A stretch of 64,000 nt of DNA, from positions 2,418,001 to 2,482,000 of the forward strand of contig NZ_JASSUA010000001.1 in NCBI RefSeq assembly GCF_030227115.1, written 5' to 3'. Origin of the DNA: Marinobacter sp. SS13-12. GTDB lineage: Bacteria > Pseudomonadota > Gammaproteobacteria > Pseudomonadales > Oleiphilaceae. The position numbers and the translations under genes are program-made. The notes below the pieces were generated by a model. The model did not search any database and was not told the DNA's origin. It was given only the letters and a program-made list of their open reading frames with translations. Shown here one piece after another: positions 36,800 to 46,594 of the stretch (position 1 is the first letter of the stretch; each line of letters opens with the position of its first letter).

Positions 36800-37573
36800 C
36801 TAATCGTCGTAGTCGGCCTTCTTGCGCCATTCCTCATCGTGCAGGAAGGTATCCCATTCGCGGTCCAGGCGCGATTGTCCTTCAGCTCTGCTGCCCGGCG
36901 ACTCATCATCTTTCATGGCTTCCAGTTCCTTGATGCGGGTGCGGAAACTCTTGACCGCTTTCATGGCCATGGGGTTGTCCCTGGACTTGCCCATTTCAGT
37001 GCTGGCCAGATGATAGGCGTGAATCGCCTTGCGAATCTGGTTCTGCTTCACATAATCGCGGGCCTGAAATACGTGCAGGTCGGCGTGAGTCTTGTGTACC
37101 AGGAACAATACAAACTTCAGGTTCTTCTTGGCGGTGGCGCTGTCGATCTTTCCGGCCTTGTGCATACCTTCAATCATTTTGAACAGGTTCTGCAGCAGCT
37201 CTTTGACATAGCTGGACTTCTCGGGCGAATCGATCTTGACGGGAGGGCGCCGGTCTTCGTTGTCCATTACCGCCTTTTTCAGTTGTTGAGTAGCACTGAG
37301 CCATTCACTGACGGGCTGGTCGGACTTGAGCGCCTTGAGGTCCTTGCAGGTTTCCTCCATGCGCCTGATCAACAGCAGTTTGAGATCAGTGGTGAGGTAT
37401 TGGCCCGGAATCTCGGAAAGCAGGCGGTTGGCGCGATTGTAACTGTCTTCGAGCGCAGTGATTTTCCGTGCACGCTCAATACGGGCCCGTTCCCGCATCT
37501 GGCTGGCCACAATAATAACAATCGAAATGATAACGACAGCTGCCAGTAGCAGCACAATCATTGTGGTATCCAT
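36800..37573 (-). CDS. Membrane-anchored cytoplasmic hypothetical protein
   Basis: 257 residues from the ATG at 37573; an 18-residue upstream extension in frame lacks support. One N-terminal membrane helix (MIVLLLAAVVIISIVIIVASQ) is followed by a long Lys/Arg/Glu-rich helical region and a very acidic C-terminus (EEWRKKADYDD). I do not recognise a named family. The topology suggests a bitopic inner-membrane protein with a cytoplasmic coiled-coil body. It lies 63 bases upstream of the histidine kinase on the same strand, so a shared transcript is possible. Confidence 0.75.
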   Translation of the reverse strand: MDTTMIVLLLAAVVIISIVIIVASQMRERARIERARKITALEDSYNRANRLLSEIPGQYLTTDLKLLLIRRMEETCKDLKALKSDQPVSEWLSATQQLKKAVMDNEDRRPPVKIDSPEKSSYVKELLQNLFKMIEGMHKAGKIDSATAKKNLKFVLFLVHKTHADLHVFQARDYVKQNQIRKAIHAYHLASTEMGKSRDNPMAMKAVKSFRTRIKELEAMKDDESPGSRAEGQSRLDREWDTFLHDEEWRKKADYDD

Positions 37574-37834
37574 TCTATGGCAAAAGCTCCGGCTTATGGA
37601 CGGCCACTGGGGGCTCCGGTGACTCAAATAAACCGGAGAAATCCAGCAAGTATCCGAAAGACTAGCAGAAAACCGGAGACGATTCCGTTTTGAAATGTGA
37701 ACAATTTTGGCTTTATATCATTTCGATGAATTGATACGCTGCAATCTATTATTTCTGTGAATAAAACCGCCGCTGTGTTCAGGAGACAGTGTCCCCGTGA
37801 CAGGCAGTGCTGGTCAATAAACAGGTGCCAGGGT

Positions 37835-38845
37835 ATGGATATTTCACGGGTTGATCTGAACTTGCTGGTCTATCTCGATGTGCTTCTGAGAGAGCGGAAT
37901 GTCACCAAGGCGGCGAACCATCTGGGCATTACACAGCCGGCCATGAGCAATGGCCTGCGACGGCTGCGGGACCTGTTTGGTGATCCGTTGCTGGTCCGGA
38001 CCAGTGAGGGCATGACCGCAACGGAGCGTGCGACTGAGCTGCAGCCACTGGTGCGGAGCATTCTCTCGGATATTGAGCAGGCAGTTCATGAGAAAACCGC
38101 CTTTGCCGCCATGGAAAGTCAGCGGGTATTCCGCATCATGGCCAGTGATTACGCCGAATCCTGCCTCATGCCACGGGTACTGCGGCGGATTCGCCAGGAA
38201 GCACCCCACGTTACCCTGGATGTTCTCACCCCCAGTGACGTCAGCTTCCTGGATGTGGAGCAGGGGCGGTTGGATATGGCCATCAACCGCTTTGACAAGA
38301 TCCCCCAGTCGTTTCACCAGAAAACCCTGTGGACCGAATATTTCGCCTGCCTGATGAATGCGCGCAACCCGATTCTGAAACAACCGTTCACTCTGGACAC
38401 CTATCTGGACGCCAGCCATATATGGGTGAGCAAGACCGGTTTCGGAGTCGGTGTAGGGGTGAACCCGAAGGATGTCCAGCGTCTGGGTTGGGTGGATGAG
38501 GCACTGTCGTTGATGGGCCGGAAACGCCAGATTTCAGTCTTCACCCGGCATTACCAGGTGGCGATGCTACTGGCAGAACAGCACGATCTGATTGCCACCT
38601 TGCCGTCCCGCGCCGCCTGGCTGCAGAAAGACAATCCCAATCTGGTGGTCAAGGTGCCGCCGTTCGAAATTCCGCCGTTCGAGTTGAAAATGGCCTGGAG
38701 CCCGCTGTTGCAGCACAACAAGGACCACCAGTGGCTGCGCAAGCTGATTGCCGAAGTGGCTGAAGAAGTGGATGCAGAGTTTGCCCCGTTCGGGGCGCAG
38801 TTTGAATCTGCCGAGGTTCCCGGCATTCACCACTCAGAGCGGTAG
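37835..38845 (+). CDS. LysR-family transcriptional regulator (NodD/NahR-like)
   Basis: 336 residues from the ATG at 37835; the open frame begins at 37757 but similarity starts at MDISRVDLNLLVYLDVLLRERNVTKAANHLGI. The N-terminal winged helix-turn-helix (TQPAMSNGLRRLRDLFGDPLLVRT) and the substrate-binding domain (about 90-310) are typical. The group binds aromatic or flavonoid-like inducers in other species. Its targets are not in view: the neighbours are a hypothetical gene (divergent) and a GNAT gene (convergent, 12-base overlap). Confidence 0.9.
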   Translation: MDISRVDLNLLVYLDVLLRERNVTKAANHLGITQPAMSNGLRRLRDLFGDPLLVRTSEGMTATERATELQPLVRSILSDIEQAVHEKTAFAAMESQRVFRIMASDYAESCLMPRVLRRIRQEAPHVTLDVLTPSDVSFLDVEQGRLDMAINRFDKIPQSFHQKTLWTEYFACLMNARNPILKQPFTLDTYLDASHIWVSKTGFGVGVGVNPKDVQRLGWVDEALSLMGRKRQISVFTRHYQVAMLLAEQHDLIATLPSRAAWLQKDNPNLVVKVPPFEIPPFELKMAWSPLLQHNKDHQWLRKLIAEVAEEVDAEFAPFGAQFESAEVPGIHHSER

Positions 38846-39799
38846 TTCTCGTAACTCCAGCGAACGTTTGCCGGCATCCCACATGCGCTGGAAAGATTCT
38901 GCCAGCAGCTTCACACGGCCACTGTCGCAAAAGCTGGCGAAGCCTTCAGGCCTGTAGAAATCATGCCGAAATACCACGCCCTCACGGTCAGCCAGCAGAA
39001 AGGGCCGGTCTTCCACCGGGTAGTCCTCATTGACCAGTCTCAGTTCGATGCGGCTGGGCAGCCGGCGCATCAGTTCCACAATCTGGTGTCGGTGTTTCAC
39101 CAGCGGCTTGTCATCGTGAATCAGCAGGCGCACCTCACTGAGCCGGTGGCGGCGGGCGAGGGTGGAGATCAGCTCCCGGAAACGCAGGCGATCATAGAGA
39201 TCATGGTCGAGCAGGCGGTCATACAGCCAGATTCGCTGGCGGGCCTGGCCGATAACGGAATCCATCAACCCGGTCATGGTGCTCTCGCTGTCGAACAGCC
39301 AGGCGTCGTGATCCTCTCCCAATAGCATGGGGGTCTGACGGGTGTCGAAAGCACCGCTCACCAGCTGTGGCGCCAGGCAGCGCATATCCACGTGGGGGAT
39401 CCCGGCGTCGTCGTAGAAGTCCGAGCAGACGTGAAAGCCGGAGCGCTGGTAGAAGGGGATCGCATGTTCCTGTGCAGAAAGCTGCAGTTCGCTGAACTGG
39501 CTGGCTGCTTCAGACACCAGGTGGCGTAACAGGGTTTCGCCGATGCCCTTGCCGCGATGGCCGGGTAGAATAGCCATGCGCCCGATATGGGCGGTTTCTT
39601 CGAGGGTAGAGAACAGCCGGCCGACCCCCACGGGAGTGTTATCGGGCAGTACCACCAGGTAATGGTCAGCGATCTCGTCGGTATCGTCCCATTCCAGTTC
39701 CGGTGGAACCCGTTGTTCTTCCACAAAGACGGCCTGACGTATGGTCCGTATGTCGGCCGGCGCCAATTGCCAGCTGTATTTGCGAATCCTTACGTTCAT
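38834..39799 (-). CDS. GNAT acetyltransferase fused to a DUF7931-like domain
   Basis: 321 residues from the ATG at 39799. The N-terminal 140 residues are a GNAT fold with the acetyl-CoA loop in LPGHRGKGIGETLLRHLV. The second half (about 165-321) is a separate domain of unknown function that looks phospholipase-D-like in spacing (LYDRLLDHDLYDRLRFRELISTLARRH, LIHDDKPLVKHRH) but without the HKD motif. The substrate is unknown. The fusion recurs in Pseudomonas and Marinobacter, to my knowledge as a conserved uncharacterised protein. It ends 12 bases inside the convergent LysR gene. Confidence 0.8.
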   Translation of the reverse strand: MNVRIRKYSWQLAPADIRTIRQAVFVEEQRVPPELEWDDTDEIADHYLVVLPDNTPVGVGRLFSTLEETAHIGRMAILPGHRGKGIGETLLRHLVSEAASQFSELQLSAQEHAIPFYQRSGFHVCSDFYDDAGIPHVDMRCLAPQLVSGAFDTRQTPMLLGEDHDAWLFDSESTMTGLMDSVIGQARQRIWLYDRLLDHDLYDRLRFRELISTLARRHRLSEVRLLIHDDKPLVKHRHQIVELMRRLPSRIELRLVNEDYPVEDRPFLLADREGVVFRHDFYRPEGFASFCDSGRVKLLAESFQRMWDAGKRSLELRELPL

Positions 39800-39822
39800 G
39801 CTGTTCTCTCTCGCCCTCACTC

Positions 39823-40980
39823 TTACTCGAAATACAGCGAACCCTGGTTAACGAGGTTGCTCAGAAGCCCCGCGATGGTGTCGTCGCCGGCAACAAATGC
39901 GGCCAGTTCCGACATATCCGGTCTGGCGCCGGCGCATAGCAGGGGTGCCAGAGGCCGGGCATCGCCACGGAGCAGGAACTGTTCGCCATCCACGAACAGG
40001 GCCGTTTCGTCCCCAAGTTCATGGTAGGCGAAGCGGGAGCCTTCGTTCCAGCGCAACGGGTTGCCGGCTGCTATAAGTTCACCGAGCAGTTCAGGTGTCA
40101 CGGGTTCTTCCGCCGGCACTACAATATCCAGGCTCTTGGGAAGCGTGGAGTACTGACCAAACCACAGCGCCAACTGGCGCCTGTCGGTGAGCTTTTCGCG
40201 AATCACGTGATCAAGGCGGTCGATCACTGCCGGAGCGATGGCGCCGGGATTATTCTGCACCTGCAGGTCCGGATCATTCAGGTGTTTTGAGGCATCCGAC
40301 TGACTGCACAGGAAGTCCGTGAAGCCTGTGAGCACATCGTCAATGGTGGGCGCACGAAAGCCAACGGACAGGGTAATACAGTCATCCTCGGCCACGCCGT
40401 GATGGCCAATGCCCGGTGGCAGGTAGAGCATGTCGCCTGGCGCCAGGGTCACAGTTTCCTCGCCATCCCAGCTACTGAGAATCCGCAACGGTGTACCGTC
40501 CACCCGGGGTGAGGTGTGATCGCAGTGGCCGCCGAAGGTCCAGCGCCGATGGCCCTGGGCCTGCAGCAGGAACACATCGTACTGATCATAGTGGGGGCCC
40601 ACGCTGCCGCCTTTGGGTGCGTAGCTGGCCATGATGTCGTCCAGCCGCCAGTTGGGCACGAAGCGGAATTCGTCCAGCAGGTCCGATATGTCCGGAACCC
40701 AGTGGTCAAGGCCCTGCACCAGCAATGTCCAGTGGCTTTCAGGCAGCTTGCTGAAGCGTTCTGGCTCAAAGGGGCCATTGTGCAACTGCCAGGGCTTGCC
40801 GTTGTCGTTCTCGATGACAATGCGGGATTCGACGGCTTCCTCACAGGCCAGCCCGGCCAGTTCATCCGCCGATACCGGGCACTCAAAGCCCGGAAACGCC
40901 TGGCGGATCACCAGCGGCTTCTTTTGCCAGTAGTTCCGCAGGAATTCGTCCGCGGGCATTCCGCCGGGCAATTTCATCAT
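39823..40980 (-). CDS. roxA: Ribosomal protein uL16 3-hydroxylase RoxA (YcfD)
   Basis: 385 residues. A JmjC-type cupin (about 95-215) with 2-oxoglutarate/iron ligands HxD in VGPHYDQYDVFLLQ and the distal His in PPGIGHHGVAEDD. RoxA hydroxylates an arginine of ribosomal protein L16. A C-terminal winged-helix and dimerisation part follows. The start codon abuts the purB stop, so it is in the purB operon as in Pseudomonas. Confidence 0.93.
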   Translation of the reverse strand: MMKLPGGMPADEFLRNYWQKKPLVIRQAFPGFECPVSADELAGLACEEAVESRIVIENDNGKPWQLHNGPFEPERFSKLPESHWTLLVQGLDHWVPDISDLLDEFRFVPNWRLDDIMASYAPKGGSVGPHYDQYDVFLLQAQGHRRWTFGGHCDHTSPRVDGTPLRILSSWDGEETVTLAPGDMLYLPPGIGHHGVAEDDCITLSVGFRAPTIDDVLTGFTDFLCSQSDASKHLNDPDLQVQNNPGAIAPAVIDRLDHVIREKLTDRRQLALWFGQYSTLPKSLDIVVPAEEPVTPELLGELIAAGNPLRWNEGSRFAYHELGDETALFVDGEQFLLRGDARPLAPLLCAGARPDMSELAAFVAGDDTIAGLLSNLVNQGSLYFE

Positions 40981-42363
<1,383 letters not shown>

Positions 42364-42427
42364 TCATCAAAGAATCGGAAAAAAGAAAAACAGGGGGCGC
42401 ATATGATACACCAGCGACGGTCGGGAT

Positions 42428-43072
42428 TCAGTCGTAAACCGAGCGGTTAGCCTTCTCGGCCAGTTCTCGGGCGGTCATGATGACCTTGCGGCGGTTGAAA
42501 ATAAGCTGCCAGCGGCGTCCGCCGGTCTGGTGCCAGAGTATTGAGGAACGTATGCCGGCAAGGAGCAGGGCGCGCACTTTGGCGGCATTTTCCTCACGCT
42601 GGAGAATAGTGGGCTCTCCGGTAACCTGTATGCGCTGGCGGAAGGTGCTGATGGTATCCGCATAGATGGACGCCAGGTTGGCAACCAGGTTGCCGTGGCT
42701 GTATCCGAAATGGCTGGCCGTGTGTCGGGCCTGGTCGATGCGGCTGCCGATCACATCCAGCATATCGTTGTTACGACGCAGTTTTGATGACAGGTTGATC
42801 AGGTTCAGGGCGTAGCGCAACACTTCGATATCCTGCTGCTTGCTTTGCTGGCTGAGAACACTGGACAGCGTGGACAGGCCTTCCCGCAGGTCTTTCAGTT
42901 CGCCACCATACACATCCAGGGTGGTCTCGGGTTGTGTGGCGAACAGGGAGCGCATGCAGGTTTCAAAGCTGGATTCCGCGCACTGGCCGGAATGGGCCAC
43001 TTGCTGCACCAGCGCCGAGGCCTGAAAAACCCCTGCCAGGGCAAGGGTCTGGTCGTGTATCGATCGGCTCAT
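42428..43072 (-). CDS. hflD: High frequency lysogenization protein HflD homologue
   Basis: 214 residues, all helical, the HflD/YcfC family by size, by helical repeats such as [23 protein letters not shown] and by position between mnmA and purB. HflD in E. coli is a peripheral membrane protein that interferes with phage lambda CII. Its cellular role otherwise is unclear. It overlaps mnmA by 4 bases and is translationally coupled to it. Confidence 0.92.
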   Translation of the reverse strand: MSRSIHDQTLALAGVFQASALVQQVAHSGQCAESSFETCMRSLFATQPETTLDVYGGELKDLREGLSTLSSVLSQQSKQQDIEVLRYALNLINLSSKLRRNNDMLDVIGSRIDQARHTASHFGYSHGNLVANLASIYADTISTFRQRIQVTGEPTILQREENAAKVRALLLAGIRSSILWHQTGGRRWQLIFNRRKVIMTARELAEKANRSVYD

Positions 43073-44229
43073 GCGCCGGCTCCCTCTGACGTGTTGTTTG
43101 CCGCTGCCGGCTCCTGCTCGCTGTCCCGCCAGGTTTGCTCGATAACCCCACCACCAAGGCAGACCTCGCCATGATAAAAGACCACCGACTGGCCGGGCGT
43201 GACGGCCCGCTGGGCGTCGTCAAACACCACCCTGAATCCGTTATCGAGGGCGGTGACCACGCAGTCCTGATCCGGCTGGCGGTAACGGGTCTTGGCTTTG
43301 CAACGGAATTCCGCCGCCGGCGGTTCGCCCGCAATCCAGTCCACCGGGCCGCTGATCAGGCCACGGGAGAACAGCAGGGGATGGTGTTTACCCTGAACGG
43401 CAATCAGCACGTTGCGGGACAGGTCTTTCTCCGCAACGTACCAGGGCTCGTCGCCGAACTCACTGAGGCCGCCAATACCCAGCCCCTGACGCTGGCCGAT
43501 GGTGTGATACATCAGGCCCTGATGACGACCAATGATCTGACCATCGGGCGTTTCAATGTTGCCTGGCTGGGCAGGAATGTACTGCTTCAGGAAATCCCGG
43601 AACTTGCGCTCGCCGATAAAACAGATACCGGTGGAATCCTTCTTGTCATGGGTAATGAAACCCTGTTCGGCGGCAATGCGACGAACTTCCGGCTTCTCCA
43701 GTTCGCCCACCGGGAACAGGGTGCGGGCGATACGATCGCCGGAGACTGCGTGCAGGAAGTAACTCTGGTCCTTGTTGGGATCCAGCCCCTTAAGCAGTTC
43801 AGCCTTGCCGCTGCCATCGTTGAGGGGGCGCTGGCGGGTATAATGACCGGTGGCAATGTAGTCGGCACCCAGGGTAACGGCATAGTCGAGGAAGGCGCGA
43901 AACTTCACTTCCTTGTTGCACAGGATATCCGGGTTCGGGGTCCGGCCGGCCCTGTATTCAGACAGGAAGTGCTCAAACACCCGGTCCCAGTACTCCGCCG
44001 CAAAGCTGGCGGTATGAAGGGTGATGCCAATGGTGTCCGCCACCGCCCGGGCGTCGGCCAGGTCGGTCATGGCAGTGCAGTATTCGGTGCCGTCGTCCTC
44101 ATCCCAGTTTTTCATGAACAGGCCTTCCACCTGGTAGCCCTGGTCTTTCAGGAGCCAGGCTGCCACGGAAGAGTCCACGCCGCCGGACATGCCGACAATC
44201 ACTCGGGTATTTTCAGGTGCTTTAGTCAT
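43069..44229 (-). CDS. mnmA: tRNA 2-thiouridylase MnmA
   Basis: 386 residues from the ATG at 44229. MnmA makes 2-thiouridine at U34 of Lys, Glu and Gln tRNAs. The PP-loop [16 protein letters not shown] and the family blocks [13 protein letters not shown] (first catalytic Cys), [12 protein letters not shown] (second catalytic Cys) and [14 protein letters not shown] are visible. It receives sulfur from the Tus relay, and tusA is in this window. It overlaps hflD by 4 bases. Confidence 0.97.
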   Translation of the reverse strand: MTKAPENTRVIVGMSGGVDSSVAAWLLKDQGYQVEGLFMKNWDEDDGTEYCTAMTDLADARAVADTIGITLHTASFAAEYWDRVFEHFLSEYRAGRTPNPDILCNKEVKFRAFLDYAVTLGADYIATGHYTRQRPLNDGSGKAELLKGLDPNKDQSYFLHAVSGDRIARTLFPVGELEKPEVRRIAAEQGFITHDKKDSTGICFIGERKFRDFLKQYIPAQPGNIETPDGQIIGRHQGLMYHTIGQRQGLGIGGLSEFGDEPWYVAEKDLSRNVLIAVQGKHHPLLFSRGLISGPVDWIAGEPPAAEFRCKAKTRYRQPDQDCVVTALDNGFRVVFDDAQRAVTPGQSVVFYHGEVCLGGGVIEQTWRDSEQEPAAANNTSEGAGA

Positions 44230-44278
44230 GTCTGGGTCTGTCGGGTTCAAAGGGGCGGATTCTAGCATTTAAGCCAGG

Positions 44279-44728
44279 TTACGTCTGCGGTTCGACAATC
44301 ACATCCAGGGGAAAGCGGCGCCCGTTTCGGTAATCGTCTATGCACTGCATCACCAGCGGGCTGCGAAGCTTGTCGGACTGCTGACGAATTTCCTCCGGAG
44401 TCAGCCAGTGAGCGGCAATAATGCCATCATCCAGTTCCCGGCTGACCCTGGTCAGCGCCCTGGCGGAGAAGCAGAAACGGTAGTAGGTAACGCCGTTTGC
44501 CGGCGCTTTGTAGGTGTAAACGCCAAGGAAATACTCTGGCTCCACCTTCCAGCCGGTTTCTTCGAGGGTTTCCCGGAGCAGGGCATCAATGATTCTTTCG
44601 CCTTCCTCCACATGCCCCGCTGGCTGGTTGAAAACAACCTGGCCGTGACTGACTTCTTCCACCAGCAGGAATCGGCCCTGAGCATCTTCAACAATAACAG
44701 CAACAGTGGCGTGGGGCGTCCAGGTCAT
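44279..44728 (-). CDS. nudJ: Nudix phosphatase NudJ
   Basis: 149 residues with a Nudix box [23 protein letters not shown] at about 38-60 (G-x5-E-x7-REUXEExGU pattern). The family block [15 protein letters not shown] matches NudJ, which removes phosphate from hydroxymethylpyrimidine diphosphate and nucleoside phosphates in E. coli. It overlaps rluE by 4 bases, matching the rluE-nudJ-mnmA order of enteric and Pseudomonas genomes. Confidence 0.93.
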   Translation of the reverse strand: MTWTPHATVAVIVEDAQGRFLLVEEVSHGQVVFNQPAGHVEEGERIIDALLRETLEETGWKVEPEYFLGVYTYKAPANGVTYYRFCFSARALTRVSRELDDGIIAAHWLTPEEIRQQSDKLRSPLVMQCIDDYRNGRRFPLDVIVEPQT

Positions 44729-45366
44729 GGGCGAGAGTTTCTCCGTGTGGACGGTTTACGGGACTTTATTGGCTTTCGTTCAGTTTTCTGCGAACGGGTC
44801 GCCGGCGCGTGAACGGTTACGGCCCTGGATTCTCCGGGCGCGAGCCCTTCCAGGGACCAGTCTCCAATACCATAGCGAACCAGTCGCAGGGTAGGGAAGC
44901 CTACGGCGGCGGTCATGCGTCGAACCTGACGATTCCTGCCCTCAGTAATGGTCATTTGAATCCAGCTGGTCGGAACCGATTCCCGGTACCTGACCGGCGG
45001 GTTCCGCGGCCAGAGGTCCGGTGGTTCCATGGGTGTCACCTCTGCAGGGCGGGTTTTGCCATCCTTCAGCTCAACCCCTTTACGCAGTTGCTGCAGTGCA
45101 TCGTCGGATATGTCGCCCTCCACCTGAACCCAGTAGGTTTTTGGCATTTTTTGCCGTGGAGACGCGATGCGATGCTGCAGCTGACCATTGTCCGTCAGCA
45201 GTAAAAGGCCCTCGGATTCGAAGTCCAGACGGCCGGCAGGGTAGACATCAGGGACGTTGATCCAGTCTGCCAGGGTGGCTCGGCGGTTGCCGTCGGTACC
45301 GCCTTTTTCGTCGGTAAACTGGCACATAACCCGGAAAGGTTTGTTAAACAGGATCAGCATTGCCAT
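44725..45366 (-). CDS. rluE: 23S rRNA pseudouridine(2457) synthase RluE
   Basis: 213 residues from the ATG at 45366 (other in-frame ATGs at 45387 and 45360). RsuA-type pseudouridine synthase: the catalytic Asp is in [16 protein letters not shown] and the C-terminal [14 protein letters not shown] block is clear. There is no S4 domain, as expected for RluE. A basic C-terminal tail ([16 protein letters not shown]) is an addition. It is coupled to nudJ. Confidence 0.93.
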   Translation of the reverse strand: MAMLILFNKPFRVMCQFTDEKGGTDGNRRATLADWINVPDVYPAGRLDFESEGLLLLTDNGQLQHRIASPRQKMPKTYWVQVEGDISDDALQQLRKGVELKDGKTRPAEVTPMEPPDLWPRNPPVRYRESVPTSWIQMTITEGRNRQVRRMTAAVGFPTLRLVRYGIGDWSLEGLAPGESRAVTVHAPATRSQKTERKPIKSRKPSTRRNSRP

Positions 45367-45387
45367 TGCTGCGTGGGACCTTCGCAT

Positions 45388-45560
45388 CAGGATGGAAGTG
45401 GGTAGTATGCCAGAAATGGCCCTGAATCAGAGGGGGATGAGCGCGAGCCGACTCTGATTCAGATGCATACGAAGACAAGGCCGCAAACTGCTTGCGCAGT
45501 TGCGGTGTCGTTCGGCGGCAGGGCAGTACGTGCTGTCAGCCGACAGTACGGGGGTTACAG
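45388..45560. repeat. Intergenic hairpin cluster between rluE and cspD
   Basis: About 170 bases hold three inverted repeats. A perfect 11-base pair CTGAATCAGAG / CTCTGATTCAG (45422-45432 and 45452-45462), a strong hairpin around CCGCAAACTGC ... GCAGTTGCGG (45481-45505), and a stem near 45529-45548 (GTGCTGTC/GACAGTAC). No T-tract marks them as classic terminators. They lie downstream of cspD (minus strand). Confidence 0.5.
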
Positions 45561-45887
45561 TCAGGCGTTCGCGGCGCGAGGCTGATCCTGATAGTCGCTG
45601 CCCTGGTTCTGCCGGGCATCGCTACTGTCACTGCCGGGCTTCTTTTCGGAAGTGCTTTCCGACGAACCCTGCTTTTGCGGCTGCTCTTCAGGGACAATAT
45701 TGACCGCGTGGATCCCTTTGTCACTGGGTTTTTTCTCAAAGGTGACGGGCTGGCCGGCCTTTAAGGTTTTGTAACCTTCCATTTGCACTGAAGAGAAGTG
45801 AGCAAACAGATCGTCACTGCCGCCCTCTTCGATTATGAAGCCATAACCCTTGGCATTGTTGAACCACTTTACTTTGCCTCTTGGCAT
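45561..45887 (-). CDS. cspD: CspD-type cold-shock domain protein with long low-complexity tail
   Basis: 108 residues from the ATG at 45887, with the site AGGGGAG 7 bases upstream. Residues 1-66 form a cold-shock domain with RNP1 KGYGFI and RNP2-like DLFAHFSSV. The tail (about 67-108) is Ser/Gln/Glu/Lys-rich (SSESTSEKKPGSDSSD). CspD inhibits DNA replication in stationary phase in E. coli. It is divergent from clpS, as in Pseudomonas and E. coli. The tail is about 35-40 residues longer than usual. Confidence 0.88.
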   Translation of the reverse strand: MPRGKVKWFNNAKGYGFIIEEGGSDDLFAHFSSVQMEGYKTLKAGQPVTFEKKPSDKGIHAVNIVPEEQPQKQGSSESTSEKKPGSDSSDARQNQGSDYQDQPRAANA

Positions 45888-46216
45888 GATGAACTCCCCT
45901 GTTCTTTCACTGTCAGTGTCTTTGTTATTGATATTTTCACCGAGCGTTTTGCCTTGCACGGATACCGGGTTGTCACAGGCTTGTGTAACAGAGCCCGTAC
46001 GCCAATTTACAATATTTTACATTGTTAACGTACTGTTGACCAATATCCTCCTGGAGTCAATAGCAGTTATAGCGGGAATGTATGGTTGAACCGGGGCCTG
46101 AGCCTGTATCATGACGTTATTGATAACCAGCGCACGCCAGGTTCTCTCAAGCACCTTGAAAACCGGGCGGCAGACAACCATCTTTAGGAAGAGGCACCGA
46201 TTTCCGGTAAAGAATC
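45888..46216. other. Divergent intergenic region cspD / clpS, AT-rich
   Basis: A 329-base stretch without a gene. The part near 45990-46080 is AT-rich and contains a TTGACC (46036-46041) that could serve as a -35 for clpS, but the matching -10 is poor. Long leaders are common for cold-shock genes. No small ORF with a credible ribosome binding site was seen. Confidence 0.5.
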
Positions 46217-46576
46217 ATGCGGACTATCCAGAATTCTCTACTAGTATTAAATCAGGGAGAGGACGAACAGCCCGGGCGTCAGGACGACGTCAGCGTTGCT
46301 CCCGAGAAGCCTGCTCTCAAGCGTCCGGCACGCTTCAGGGTGCTGCTTCTGAACGACGATTACACACCCATGGATTTCGTTGTGGATGTGTTGATGACAT
46401 TCTTCGGAATGAATGAAGAAAAGGCGACGCAGGTGATGCTGCTCGTCCATACGCAGGGAAAAGCCGTATGCGGGGTATATACCCGGGACATCGCGGAAAC
46501 AAAGGCGGCACAGGTGAACCAGTATTCTTCGGAATGCGAGCATCCGCTCCTTTGCGAGATTGAACGTGCGGACTGA
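46217..46576 (+). CDS. clpS: ClpAP N-degron adaptor ClpS
   Basis: 119 residues. The N-terminal 40 residues are a flexible extension ([13 protein letters not shown]), then the core [59 protein letters not shown], where the NDDYTPM motif and [12 protein letters not shown] are the N-degron pocket. ClpS delivers proteins with Leu, Phe, Tyr or Trp N-termini to ClpAP. Stop to clpA start is 18 bases. Confidence 0.97.
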   Translation: MRTIQNSLLVLNQGEDEQPGRQDDVSVAPEKPALKRPARFRVLLLNDDYTPMDFVVDVLMTFFGMNEEKATQVMLLVHTQGKAVCGVYTRDIAETKAAQVNQYSSECEHPLLCEIERAD

Positions 46577-46594
46577 TAGACCTTGGGGTGGCCC

